NCBI GenBank assembly: GCA_937900985.1
Contig: CALCGM010000473.1
Span: 1 to 18,555, forward strand
Direction of reading: 5' to 3'
Length of the DNA stretch: 18,555 bases
Origin: an uncultured Planctomycetaceae bacterium
Lineage (GTDB): Bacteria; Planctomycetota; Planctomycetia; Pirellulales; UBA1268
A program made the translations under genes and the position numbers. Below, piece by piece: positions 6,675-14,927 of the stretch. Position 1 is the stretch's first letter; each line of letters opens with the position of its first letter. The notes beneath the pieces are model-generated. The model was given only the letters and a program-made list of their open reading frames with translations. It had not been told where the DNA came from and did not search any database.

Positions 6675-7844
6675 TTACTGAAGGGCGCGACGGGTGGCGC
6701 GGGCGATCACGGCGGCTTCGTCGGTGGCAATCACCCAGGCGGCCACGCCGCTTGCAGCGGTGCTCAGCCGCGGGCCGTGGCGGGCGTTGGCCTCATCGTC
6801 GAGTTCGAGGCCCAGCCAGCGGAGACCGGTGCAGATCCGCTGGCGAACGATGGCGGCGTGTTCGCCGATGCCCGCGGTAAACACCAGGGCGTCGAGGCCC
6901 CCGAGGGCTGCTGCCAGCGAGCCGACCTCGCGAATGGCTCGGTAGCAGAAGAGCTCCACCGCCTCCTCCGCTTCGGCAGCATCGCTCTCCAAAAGAAGTT
7001 GCATGTCGCCGCTGATCCCAGAGACACCCAGCAGCCCCGACTCACGAGCAAGCAGCTCGCCAATCTGCGCCGCGGTGAGGCCGTGGGCCTCCGCGAGATG
7101 GAGCACGACACCGGGATCGAGGCTGCCGCAGCGGGTGGCCATCACCAGCCCGTCGAGCGGTGTGAAGCCCATCGTGGTGGCGATGCTGCGGCCATCCAGC
7201 ACCGCCGCCATGCTCGCTCCCGCCCCCAGATGCGCGATCACCAGCCGGCTGGGGAGGGATCCGGCCACGCCAGGAAGCTGCTCCACAATCGACTGATAGG
7301 AAAGGCCATGGAAGCCATACCGCTCGATGCCCAGATCATGCCAGCTGCGTGGCAGGGCGCATCGGCGGGCCACATCGGGGCAGGTGCGATGAAAGGCCGT
7401 GTCGAAGCAGGCGACCTGCGGGATGCTGGGAAACCGCTCCGTGATCGCTTCAATGCCCGCCAGGCCATGGGGCTGGTGCAGGGGAGCCAGCGGAGCAAGC
7501 GACGCCAGCCGCGTGCGAACCTCGGGCGTGATCGCCACCGGTTCGGCAGAGAAGCGGCCGCCGTGGACGATGCGGTGGCCGACGGCGGCAAACGGAGGCT
7601 CGGCCTGGCTGCCGCACAGGGCGTCGAGCAGCGCCGCGATCGCCTGCTGCCAGCGGTCGCCGTCTGTGGCGGGCAGCGGCTGGATCCGCGGGCTCTCCTG
7701 GGCAGCCGTGATCGTCAGCTGCGTCTGGTGGTCGCGAAGGTCAGCCTGCGCCCGCAGCGGAGCTCCATCTCCGGTGTCGAGGGCGGCCTTGATGCTGCTG
7801 GAGCCCGCGTTGACCACGAGCACAGCTGCAGCAGCCTCACTCAT
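6675..7844 (-). CDS. ackA: Acetate/propionate kinase
   Basis: The 389-residue protein matches acetate kinase in length and motif order: VNAGSSSIK (11-19), GHRIVHGG (89-96), DTAFH (148-152), RYGFHG (175-180), AHLGAGASM (204-212), TTMGFTPLDGLVMATRCG (223-240) and FTAGIGEHA (322-330). Expected catalytic residues are present as Asn12, Arg91, Asp148, Arg238 and Glu376. It interconverts acyl phosphate plus ADP with carboxylate plus ATP in the cytoplasm. Two motifs differ from the classical enzyme: HLGAG replaces HLGNG, and RCGSLDP replaces RSGDxDP. From memory these variants are common in alphaproteobacterial acetate/propionate family kinases, so they probably mark a subfamily and not a dead enzyme; substrate preference is uncertain. 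The ATG overlaps the stop of the phosphate acyltransferase gene as ATGA, and the two products catalyse consecutive steps. The stop is TAA. Confidence 0.93.
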   Translation of the reverse strand: MSEAAAAVLVVNAGSSSIKAALDTGDGAPLRAQADLRDHQTQLTITAAQESPRIQPLPATDGDRWQQAIAALLDALCGSQAEPPFAAVGHRIVHGGRFSAEPVAITPEVRTRLASLAPLAPLHQPHGLAGIEAITERFPSIPQVACFDTAFHRTCPDVARRCALPRSWHDLGIERYGFHGLSYQSIVEQLPGVAGSLPSRLVIAHLGAGASMAAVLDGRSIATTMGFTPLDGLVMATRCGSLDPGVVLHLAEAHGLTAAQIGELLARESGLLGVSGISGDMQLLLESDAAEAEEAVELFCYRAIREVGSLAAALGGLDALVFTAGIGEHAAIVRQRICTGLRWLGLELDDEANARHGPRLSTAASGVAAWVIATDEAAVIARATRRALQ

Positions 7845-8791
7845 CGCTGCACCACCGCGGTCGCTGCCGCCTGATGGGCGTGAAACAGCACCGCCACGCC
7901 GCAGGAGAGCACCCGCGACTCCAGCGAGTCTGCCCGGCTGGAGAGCATGATCGGCACTCGCGCCCCGAGCACAATGCCGCCCGCGAGCGCCGACGCAAAA
8001 TACTCCAGCTGCTTGGCGAGAATGTTGCCGCTCTCGAGGTCGGGCGTGACCAGGATGTCGGCCCGGCCGGCCACCTCCGACACAATCCCTTTGGTGCGAG
8101 CCGCCTCACGTGAGACGGCGTTGTCAAAGGCCAGCGGGCCGTCGAGCAGGCCGCCGGTGATCTGCCCGCGATCCGCCATCTTGCACAGGGCCGCGGCGTC
8201 GATCGTGGAGCGGAGCTTGGAGGTGACGGTTTCCACGGCGGACAGGAGAGCCACCCTGGGGCTGGGGATGCCCAGAGCATGGGCGAGATCGATCGCGTTT
8301 TGCACGATGTCGACCTTCTCCTCCAGGCAGGGTTCGATGTTGACTGCGGCGTCGGTCACCAGCAGCAGCCGCTCGTAGCTCGGCACGATCATCACAAACA
8401 CGTGGCTGACTCGCCGCGCCGTGCGGAGCCCGCTGTCGCGGGCAACGACCGCCCGCATCAGCTCATCGGTGTGCAGGCTGCCCTTCATGAGCGCTTCGGC
8501 CTCGGCCCGGCGGACGAGCTCCACGCCGCAGGCCGCCGAGGCGTGGCTATGGGGCGTGGATTCAATCCGCAGGCCGGCAAGGCTCAGCCCGGCCTCGTCG
8601 GCCACGCTGCGAAGCCTGGCCTCCGGGCCGATCAGCACCGGCTCGATCAGGCCACGATCCCGCGCGGCCATCGCCGCAGTCAGCGAGGGCGAGTCGCACG
8701 GATGGACCACCGCCGTTGTCAGCGGGGGCAGCCCGTCCGTTCGCTTGAGGAGATCGGGAAGCATCGAGAGCCCAGCAGGGACCAGCGGCAT
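7841..8791 (-). CDS. Phosphate acetyl/butyryltransferase (PTA_PTB family)
   Basis: The 316-residue protein fits the short, single-domain phosphate acyltransferase family. It has an N-terminal VVHPCDSPSLTAA segment (28-40), MKGSLHTDELM (102-112), LLLVTDAAVN, KMADRGQITGGLLDGPLAFD in the middle third, and TPDLESGNIL plus GIVLGARVPI towards the end. These are the conserved blocks of Pta/Ptb and of the phosphate acetyltransferase half of enoyl-CoA hydratase fusions; no hydratase domain is attached. It converts acyl-CoA and phosphate to acyl phosphate and CoA. The partner kinase follows with a 4-base overlap, which supports acetyl or propionyl as substrate, but butyryl cannot be excluded. The start at 8791 shares one base with the aldehyde dehydrogenase stop (TGATG), so translation is probably coupled; a second Met at codon 10 is possible. 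Confidence 0.9.
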   Translation of the reverse strand: MPLVPAGLSMLPDLLKRTDGLPPLTTAVVHPCDSPSLTAAMAARDRGLIEPVLIGPEARLRSVADEAGLSLAGLRIESTPHSHASAACGVELVRRAEAEALMKGSLHTDELMRAVVARDSGLRTARRVSHVFVMIVPSYERLLLVTDAAVNIEPCLEEKVDIVQNAIDLAHALGIPSPRVALLSAVETVTSKLRSTIDAAALCKMADRGQITGGLLDGPLAFDNAVSREAARTKGIVSEVAGRADILVTPDLESGNILAKQLEYFASALAGGIVLGARVPIMLSSRADSLESRVLSCGVAVLFHAHQAAATAVVQR

Positions 8792-10287
8792 CAGAGCGGA
8801 CGCACGACCGACTGGCTCCGCCAGTAGTCAAAGAGCGTCTCGATCGAGTTCACACCGCCGCCCATCCCGCTCTTGTTGACGCCGCCGTAGGGCACGCCGT
8901 GCGGGAAGAGGTTGTGGGCGTTGATCCAGCTGTTGCCGGCGATCATCGACTCCGCCACGCGGGCGGCCCGGCCCAGGTCGCTCGTCCACACGCTGTTGGC
9001 CAGGCCGTAGTCGGTGTTGTTGGCAATGGCGATGCCTTCGTCTTCGGTCTGAAACTTCGTCACAAAAGCGACCGGTCCAAAGATCTCCTCGCGGGCAGCG
9101 ACGTTGTCGAACGAGCCGGCCAGCAGGGCGGGCTTCACAAAGTAGCCTTCGTGACCCGGCACCGCTGCGGGGCCACCGGCAACCACCGCCTCGGCACCAC
9201 CAGCCACACCCTTCTCCAGGTAGCCGAGCACGCGAGCCCGCTGCTTTTCGCTGACAACCGGCCCCATGCCGCAGGCGTTGGAGAGCTGGTAGTCGACATG
9301 GATTGCCTGCAGCTTGGAGGCGGCCCGGCTGACGAAGTCGTCGTAGATCGACTCGTGGACGATCCACCGCGTGGCGTCGCAGCAGACCTGGCCTGAGTGG
9401 AAGGTGATCGCCCCGACGAGTTTGGTGGCGGCATCTTCAACGTCGACATCGTCAAACACCACCGCGGCCCCCTTGCCGCCGAGCTCTAGCTTGACCGGCA
9501 CCAGGTTGCGGCCGCAGACCTCCCCCACGAGCCGGCCGACTTCGGGCGAGCCGGTGAAGCTCATCCGCTTGATGCCGCGGCTGGCCGTCAGGGCAGCGCC
9601 GGCGGTGGCACCCGAGCCTGGCACGACATTGATCACGCCATCGGGGATCCCTGCTTCACGGGCAAGCTTGGCCACGTAGATCGTGGAGAGCGGTGTGTCT
9701 TCGGCCGGCTTCACAACCACGGTGTTGCCCGCGGCCAGCGCCGGCGAGGTGCCCCAGCCGAACAGTAGCAGCGGGAAGTTCCAGGGAAAGATAAAGCCGC
9801 AAGCGCCCCACGGGCTGCGGATCGTCCAGGCCTCGTGGCCCGCGACAGCCAGGGCGCTCCGCCGCTGCACGTGGCCTGCCATGTCGGTGAAGTAGCGGAG
9901 CGTGCTGATCAGGTTGCCCACATCGCCGGCAGCGTGGGGCAGCAGCTTGCCGCAGTCGAGCGCCTCAAGCTGGGCGAGCACATCCTTGTTTTTCTCAAGG
10001 ATGTCGGCAAAGCGGTGCAGGTGCACGCCGCGATCGTTGGGGGCCATGGTGGCCCAGCCGCTGGTGCGGAAGGCGTCGTTGGCCGTGGCCACCGCAGCCT
10101 CAACGTCGTCTGCGGTGAAGGCATGCACCTCAGCGAGCACCTCGCCGGTTCCGGGGTCGCGGGTGGGAATCGTTTCACCGCTGGTGCCGGTGACATCCTT
10201 GCCCCCCACCACACCCGCGAGCGGTCCGCTGCTGAGAAACGCCTCAACTTCCGGATGGAGAGAAACTCCGGGGGCAGCAGTGGCCAT
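8791..10287 (-). CDS. NAD(P)-dependent aldehyde dehydrogenase
   Basis: Counted from the ATG at 10287 the protein has 498 residues, a standard ALDH length. It shows PWNFP (168-172), VKPAEDTP (192-199) for cofactor binding, FTGSPEVGR (244-252), ELGGKGA with Glu268, and GQVCC with the nucleophile at Cys302. EIFGP and the C-terminal PYGGVNKSG follow. The presence of both Cys302 and Glu268 fits the hydrolytic class that oxidises aldehydes to free acids, not the CoA-acylating class; the substrate is unknown. It is the first gene of a three-gene operon with the phosphate acyltransferase and acetate kinase, overlapping the next start by one base. A GTG two codons upstream (10293) is also possible, but AAGGG lies 7 bases before the ATG and favours 10287. 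Confidence 0.92.
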   Translation of the reverse strand: MATAAPGVSLHPEVEAFLSSGPLAGVVGGKDVTGTSGETIPTRDPGTGEVLAEVHAFTADDVEAAVATANDAFRTSGWATMAPNDRGVHLHRFADILEKNKDVLAQLEALDCGKLLPHAAGDVGNLISTLRYFTDMAGHVQRRSALAVAGHEAWTIRSPWGACGFIFPWNFPLLLFGWGTSPALAAGNTVVVKPAEDTPLSTIYVAKLAREAGIPDGVINVVPGSGATAGAALTASRGIKRMSFTGSPEVGRLVGEVCGRNLVPVKLELGGKGAAVVFDDVDVEDAATKLVGAITFHSGQVCCDATRWIVHESIYDDFVSRAASKLQAIHVDYQLSNACGMGPVVSEKQRARVLGYLEKGVAGGAEAVVAGGPAAVPGHEGYFVKPALLAGSFDNVAAREEIFGPVAFVTKFQTEDEGIAIANNTDYGLANSVWTSDLGRAARVAESMIAGNSWINAHNLFPHGVPYGGVNKSGMGGGVNSIETLFDYWRSQSVVRPL

Positions 10288-10341
10288 GGACACACCCTTT
10301 CATGCAAAGACGTCGACAGAGATCACTCACCCACGCACCTC

Positions 10342-10371
10342 AGGATAGGCGATGGCGAAAGCCTCCGCCAA
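10342..10371 (-). promoter_or_regulatory. Candidate sigma-70-like promoter of the aldehyde dehydrogenase operon
   Basis: On the minus strand TTGGCG (10371-10366) is followed after 18 bases by TATCCT (10347-10342), about 55 bases before the ATG at 10287. The -35 box matches the consensus only partly, and in GC-rich DNA such matches arise by chance. An imperfect hairpin overlaps the spacer. Confidence 0.2.
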
Positions 10372-10498
10372 GCAGCGTTTTTCCGGGGTCGGCCGCGAGC
10401 CCGGCTCTGCAGCTCGCCGACGGTGGAACACGTCTGCCGCCGTAGGATGCGGCGATCGGTGACCCCCCAAAACCACGGCTTTTTAGGGCATCGCCTGA

Positions 10499-10529
10499 GT
10501 GGGAAAAGGCCGTTCATGGCTTTTCCCAC
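10499..10529 (-). terminator. Hairpin after the heme-binding protein gene, terminator candidate without U-tract
   Basis: GTGGGAAAAG (10499-10508) pairs perfectly with CTTTTCCCAC (10520-10529), and two further C-G pairs are possible inside the loop. The stem starts about 7 bases past the TAG at 10536. There is no run of T on the minus strand after the stem, so it is either a non-canonical terminator or a 3'-end stabilising hairpin. Confidence 0.45.
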
Positions 10530-10535
10530 GGACCG

Positions 10536-13500
10536 CTAGTGCGAGTCGGATGGTGGAGTGGTGAGCGTTGAAAGGTAGGCGACGAGGTCGCGGATCTCGC
10601 GGCGGGTGAGGGTCGTGCCCAGGTCGGCGGGCATCCCGGAGAGCCCGGTGGCCCGCTCGTCGATGTCGTCCACTGGGATCGTGACAAGAACGCCTTCAGG
10701 CGTCATCAGGCTGACGGCCTCGTCGGTTTCCTCGCGGACGATTCCCGACACCACCACGCCATCGGCGGTGAGGATCACCACCGTTTCAAAGCCCTTGGCG
10801 ATCACCGCACTCGGCGCGACGATCGATTCGAGCAAGAAACGGCTGTCTCGGGTTGCCGCGATGCCCGAGAGCTGTGGGCCGACATCGCCTCCCTGGCCGT
10901 CCACCTGATGGCAGCGACGGCAGGATGCAGCAGAGCCTCCAAAAAACAGGCTGCGGCCGCGGTCGGCATCGCCGCCCGTCAGGCATTCGCTCCACAGCTC
11001 GACCGCGGCCTCGCCGTCACGGCTGCGAGCCTGCTGCGCTCCGCGGAAGGCGGCGACTGCCTCGGTGAGGCTCGGAATCTCGGCGGCCGTGGCGGCCTCA
11101 AGCAGTTCCAGGACCGCCGCCTCAGGCAGCGTGCCGGCCTGCTGCCGATCAAACGCGTCGCTCAGCAGAGCCACCACAGGCAACGCCTCCGCGGCCGCGG
11201 GCGGCTGGCCGCCTCGCTCGTTTTCCTTTGCAGGCTTCCGCTGCAGCTGTCGCTGCACAAGCTGCAGGCCACGCTGGATGGCCGCCGCACTATCACCGGC
11301 AAGGATTTCTCGCAGAGAGGGCAGGGCGGCCTCAGGCTGGCGGTCGGCGAGCGCCTCAATCGCCGCGAGGCGAACCGATTCCGCGGCGTCGCCAAGACCC
11401 TGCTCAATCACGGTCTGAGGGGAATCGGAGAGGGCGACGAGCGCCGTGAAGGCCGTCAGCCGCGCTGTGGCGTCGCCGCTCGCATCGGCCACGGTCTGCT
11501 CCAGGCTGGGCACGAGGTCGCGGATTTCAAAGGCCACCGCCATCTCAAGGGCCAGCTCACGCAGGGCGGCCGGCCCCGCCAGCAGCTGCGGTAGCACCGG
11601 TGCCACGACCTGCTCAAGGCCTGGCACATCGCGTGTGGGCAGCGGCCGCCAGCGGCCGGTGACCGTGTCGAGCGGCTCGGTCGCGTTCCAGGTTTTGAGC
11701 ATCGTGGCGGCGACGAGCCGAATCGGCTGGGGCGTCGACGGACTCGCCGCCACCGCCGCGACCGCCTCGGCATCCCGCCGCTCGCCGCGGCGGTAGGCGG
11801 CGTTGGCCGCTCGACGGAGGACGGGGGACGCGAGGCCCGGCTGGCCGAGCAGGTCGGCCAGAGCGGACGTCGCCGCATCGATCGGCTCATCGTTGATCGC
11901 CCGGGCGGCCTCGGCCACGACCAGGGGGTCAGCGTCGTTGAGCATGCCGGCGATCGCTGGATCGGCCAGCCGCCGCATCGCCAGGGCGACGCCCAGGCGG
12001 CCAGGGCTGCCGAGATGGCCGGCGAGCGTCGGCAGAAGGCCGGGCGTTCGCGAGGCGAGCTGCACGAGCCCCATCACGGCCTGATGCCGGGCGACCGGGT
12101 CGGTGTTGGCGAGTCGGTCGAGCATCGCCAGGAGATCTTCGGCTGCGGACGCCTGGCCAAACGTGCCCGCAGCCACAGCCGCAAAGCCGGCCAGCCGGAG
12201 GTTGTCGGAGGTCAGCCGGCGGGTGCTCGCCGCCGCCATCAGCTGCCGCACGGGCGTCGGTAAGGAGGCGACACCGTGGTGGCTCCAGAGGTCGGCCGCA
12301 ACCCGCAGGATCTGGGCCTGCGATTCTTCAGAGAGCTCGGCATCGGCTCCGTCAGCGGTCAGCAGATCGTGGAAGGCTGCGGTGACCATGATGGCCTCAG
12401 GCACACCCTCAAGGCCCTTCTGCCAGAGCCCCCAGATGGCATGCCGGGCGACGGTCTCGTTTGCACTCCGGGCCGCAGCCTCAAGCGTCGTCACCGCCCC
12501 GACACGCACGAGGGCAAACTGGGCCCGCTGTCGCACCCGGCGATCGACATGGCTGAGAAGATCGGCGAGGGCGTCGTCGCTGAGCTCTTCAAGCGACGAC
12601 GTCAGCAGCCGCGTCACCTCCTGGGCCAGGCCACCGCTGGCAGCGGCGTCGCGGAAGCGGTAGAGCCGGCCCTTGCCCTCACCATCCCAGCCATTGACCC
12701 AGTCGCTCACCAGCAGGCTGCCGTCGGCCGCAAAGTCGAGGTCGGTGGCGAGGATCGACCAGAGAAACTCATGCTTGTCGGTGACGGCAAAGCTCGCGCC
12801 CGCGGGCTCGAGGCCGAAGCTCCAGATGCCGCTGTTGGCGGCCCCGCCGCGGAAGTCGACCAGGAAGAAGTGGTCGTCGTAGCGGACGGGGAGCCCGGTG
12901 CCGGGATAGAAGGCGAGCCCCGAGGGGCCGTTGCCGAGATTGGCGATCGGCGGCAGCGTGGAGGCCGGCTGCACGGCGGTTGTCTCGGGGTCGGCCTGCC
13001 AGGGATACCAGATCCGTTCGCGGTTCCAGGGGCCGCGGTCGTCGAGATACTGAAACTCCATCCGCCAGCCGGTGTCGCCATCCTGCACGACATACACCCA
13101 GCGGGCCTGGTCGCCACTATCGCTGTTGTTGTCGCCGGTGAAGAGGTTGCCGGCGTTGTCGAAGGCGAGCTCTTGGGGGTTGCGGAGCCCGTAGGCAAAA
13201 ACCTCCAGGTGCGAGCCGTCGGGAAAGCAGCGGAAAACGCCGCCGGTGTTGGGCCGCTTGAGCCGGCTGCCCTCCTGCGTGATCACGTTGTAGCCACGGT
13301 CGCCGATGCTGAAGTAGAGGCGGCCGTCGGGGCCGACGGTGAGGCCATGGAGGTCATGGCCGCGAAAGGCAACCCGCACTCCGTAGCCGTGGTGGAGCGG
13401 CGTTTTCGCCTCGGCCACACCGTTGCCATCGGTGTCGTCGAGCTTCCAGAGCTTGGGGATGCAGGTGTAGTAGACGCTGCCGTCGAGCTCGAGGACGCCT

Positions 13501-14009
13501 GCGCCCGTGCCATCTTCAAGATTGGAAAAGCCATCGGCAAACACCGTGTCGCTGTCAAACACACCATCGCCGTCGGTGTCGCGGAGTAGGCGGATGCGGT
13601 CGTGCTCCGTCTCCCAGCGGGCCGCCTCGTCGCCCATGAAGCGGCGAAACATCGCGATCCGCTCCTCGATGCTCTCCAGCTGCAGGTCCTGCAGCAGCCA
13701 GTTCATATGGCCGCGGTTGTCTTCCACGCCCTGCTGCTGGCGAAAGGTTTCGCAGACGTAGACGTCGCCCGAGGCCGTGACGGTGAAGGCCACGGGATTG
13801 GCGAGTTGCGGCTCGGCAGCGGCGAGCTCACCCTGCATGCCCTCGGGGATCCGGAAGCCAGCGATCGCCCGTTCGGCGTCGGGCGATGCCGGGGCGATGG
13901 CGGGCGTGTAGCCGGCTTCCTCCGCCAGGAGGGCCGGGGCAGCAGGCAGCCCCAGCAGGGCAACGGCGAGGAGGGCGTGGGTGGCGGAGAAGGGGGAGCG
14001 GAGCAGCAT
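10536..14009 (-). CDS. PVC-type heme-binding CxxCH protein with beta-propeller-like and HEAT-repeat regions
   Basis: About 1,157 residues. A signal peptide (LLRSPFSATHALLAVALLGL, then a cleavage site near APALLAEE) directs export. Residues about 40-470 match the planctomycete/verrucomicrobial N-terminal dehydrogenase-like domain (TIGR02604 type): RIPEGMQ, CETFRQQQG, DTDGDGVFD, YFSIGDRGYN, YGLRNPQELAFD and VSDWVNGWDG, consistent with a soluble glucose dehydrogenase-like propeller. Residues about 470-960 are Ala/Leu-rich helical repeats of the HEAT type. The C-terminus is a cytochrome c-like domain (TIGR02603) with heme motif CRRCH at about 1030-1034 and a candidate distal ligand in SGMPADLG about 93 residues later. 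It probably acts in the periplasm as a redox protein; its substrate is unknown. The start is ATG 14009 or the in-frame GTG at 14018; neither has a ribosome binding site, and the signal peptide is compatible with both. It is divergent from hisA, with no operon partner seen. Confidence 0.9.
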   Translation of the reverse strand: MLLRSPFSATHALLAVALLGLPAAPALLAEEAGYTPAIAPASPDAERAIAGFRIPEGMQGELAAAEPQLANPVAFTVTASGDVYVCETFRQQQGVEDNRGHMNWLLQDLQLESIEERIAMFRRFMGDEAARWETEHDRIRLLRDTDGDGVFDSDTVFADGFSNLEDGTGAGVLELDGSVYYTCIPKLWKLDDTDGNGVAEAKTPLHHGYGVRVAFRGHDLHGLTVGPDGRLYFSIGDRGYNVITQEGSRLKRPNTGGVFRCFPDGSHLEVFAYGLRNPQELAFDNAGNLFTGDNNSDSGDQARWVYVVQDGDTGWRMEFQYLDDRGPWNRERIWYPWQADPETTAVQPASTLPPIANLGNGPSGLAFYPGTGLPVRYDDHFFLVDFRGGAANSGIWSFGLEPAGASFAVTDKHEFLWSILATDLDFAADGSLLVSDWVNGWDGEGKGRLYRFRDAAASGGLAQEVTRLLTSSLEELSDDALADLLSHVDRRVRQRAQFALVRVGAVTTLEAAARSANETVARHAIWGLWQKGLEGVPEAIMVTAAFHDLLTADGADAELSEESQAQILRVAADLWSHHGVASLPTPVRQLMAAASTRRLTSDNLRLAGFAAVAAGTFGQASAAEDLLAMLDRLANTDPVARHQAVMGLVQLASRTPGLLPTLAGHLGSPGRLGVALAMRRLADPAIAGMLNDADPLVVAEAARAINDEPIDAATSALADLLGQPGLASPVLRRAANAAYRRGERRDAEAVAAVAASPSTPQPIRLVAATMLKTWNATEPLDTVTGRWRPLPTRDVPGLEQVVAPVLPQLLAGPAALRELALEMAVAFEIRDLVPSLEQTVADASGDATARLTAFTALVALSDSPQTVIEQGLGDAAESVRLAAIEALADRQPEAALPSLREILAGDSAAAIQRGLQLVQRQLQRKPAKENERGGQPPAAAEALPVVALLSDAFDRQQAGTLPEAAVLELLEAATAAEIPSLTEAVAAFRGAQQARSRDGEAAVELWSECLTGGDADRGRSLFFGGSAASCRRCHQVDGQGGDVGPQLSGIAATRDSRFLLESIVAPSAVIAKGFETVVILTADGVVVSGIVREETDEAVSLMTPEGVLVTIPVDDIDERATGLSGMPADLGTTLTRREIRDLVAYLSTLTTPPSDSH

Positions 14010-14177
14010 GACGGTCACATTGGCGAACGAGGAAGCGGTGATGAAAAGACCGGAAGCCCCAATGGTTGCCAGAAACTGCGGTGTTTTCCAAACCCAGTTT
14101 GCTCACGAATCCGGCGGCCGAGGCCCGCGGGAATCGAGCGGCGTGCGTGGCTTCCAGGCAATGGTATGCTCCCCGCC

Positions 14178-14897
14178 ATGAAACTCCTCCCAGCTATCGA
14201 CCTTCGCGGCGGCAAGGTGGTTCGCCTGCTCAAGGGCGACTACGACCGTCAGACCACCTACGGCGACGATCCCGTGGCCCAGGCCCAGGCCTTTGAGCAG
14301 GCCGGGGCCAGCTGGCTGCATGTCGTCGACCTCGACGGGGCCCGCAGCGGAAAGCCCGAGCACACCGCCGTGATCAGCCGCATCTGCCGCGAAACGAAGC
14401 TTGCGGTGGAGGTGGGCGGAGGCATCCGCGATGACGCGTCGATCCAGCAGCTCCTCGAAGCCGGCGTCACCCGGGTGATCCTCGGCACCGCAGCCCTCCG
14501 CAGCTGGGACTGGTTCCGCGAGGCCGTCCACGAGCGATTTCCGCACAAGCTGGTGCTTGGCCTCGATGCCCGCGACGGCAAGCTGGCAGTGGCCGGCTGG
14601 GAGGAAGAGCTGACCAAGACGGCCCTCGACGTCGCTCGCGAGGTCAGCGACTGGCCGCTCGCGGCGATCGTGTTTACCGACATCGCCACCGACGGCACGC
14701 TCGCCGGGCCCAACCTGCCAGCCACGCTGGCGATGGCGGAGGCCACACAGGTGCCCATCGTGGCTAGCGGTGGTGTCGGCACCCTTGAGCATCTCCGCGC
14801 GATCCGGGGCCTCCCGGTGCAAGGAGCGATCGTCGGCCGCGCCCTCTACGACGGGACGGTCACGATTGCAGGAGCGCTCGCCGCCGTGGAAGGGTGA
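14178..14897 (+). CDS. hisA: Phosphoribosylformimino-5-aminoimidazole carboxamide ribotide isomerase (HisA)
   Basis: The 239-residue protein is a typical HisA TIM barrel: MKLLPAIDLRGGKVVRLLKG at the start, VEVGGGIR (77-84), LGLDARDGK (127-135), TDIATDGTLAGPN (167-179) and IVASGGVGT (194-202). The expected catalytic aspartates are Asp8 and Asp130, with Asp172 in the second phosphate-binding half. The enzyme opens the ribose ring of ProFAR by an Amadori rearrangement in histidine synthesis in the cytoplasm. It is the only plus-strand gene here and stands apart from other his genes, as is common in planctomycetes. The same frame stays open far upstream (to about 13602), but that part lies opposite the heme-binding protein gene and is not conserved; the family start at 14178 is clear. 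No ribosome binding site is visible; an in-frame ATG at 14166 is a minor alternative. Dual PriA activity cannot be judged. Confidence 0.96.
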   Translation: MKLLPAIDLRGGKVVRLLKGDYDRQTTYGDDPVAQAQAFEQAGASWLHVVDLDGARSGKPEHTAVISRICRETKLAVEVGGGIRDDASIQQLLEAGVTRVILGTAALRSWDWFREAVHERFPHKLVLGLDARDGKLAVAGWEEELTKTALDVAREVSDWPLAAIVFTDIATDGTLAGPNLPATLAMAEATQVPIVASGGVGTLEHLRAIRGLPVQGAIVGRALYDGTVTIAGALAAVEG

Positions 14898-14927
14898 GGG
14901 GCTGCCGGCCGCTGGGCATGCCGCCGC

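Larger units (their letters stand above)
10294..10535. other. 242-base intergenic region upstream of the aldehyde dehydrogenase operon
   Basis: Both flanking genes are on the minus strand. The right part holds a strong hairpin immediately after the stop of the heme-binding protein gene, and the left part a weak candidate promoter for the aldehyde dehydrogenase operon. I see no gene in it. Confidence 0.6.

Noticed and set aside
6675..10287. Bacterial microcompartment locus
   Set aside because: Aldehyde dehydrogenase, Pta and AckA functions occur in planctomycete microcompartment loci, but no shell protein is here, the phosphotransacylase is not PduL-like, and the aldehyde dehydrogenase has hydrolytic-class residues.
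12276..13589. 437-codon plus-strand open frame, and similar long ones at 95-1129, 3383-4411, 6777-7874 and 14937-15986
   Set aside because: All mirror well-supported minus-strand genes and show no recognisable motif.
13602..14177. In-frame extension of hisA by 192 codons
   Set aside because: It lies opposite the 5' part of the heme-binding protein gene and its upstream region, has no family match, and HisA proteins start at the MKLLPAIDL segment at 14178.
14019..14177. Divergent promoters of hisA and the heme-binding protein gene
   Set aside because: A promoter must lie here, but I found no -35/-10 pair with acceptable spacing; TATGCT at 14165-14170 has no matching -35 box.
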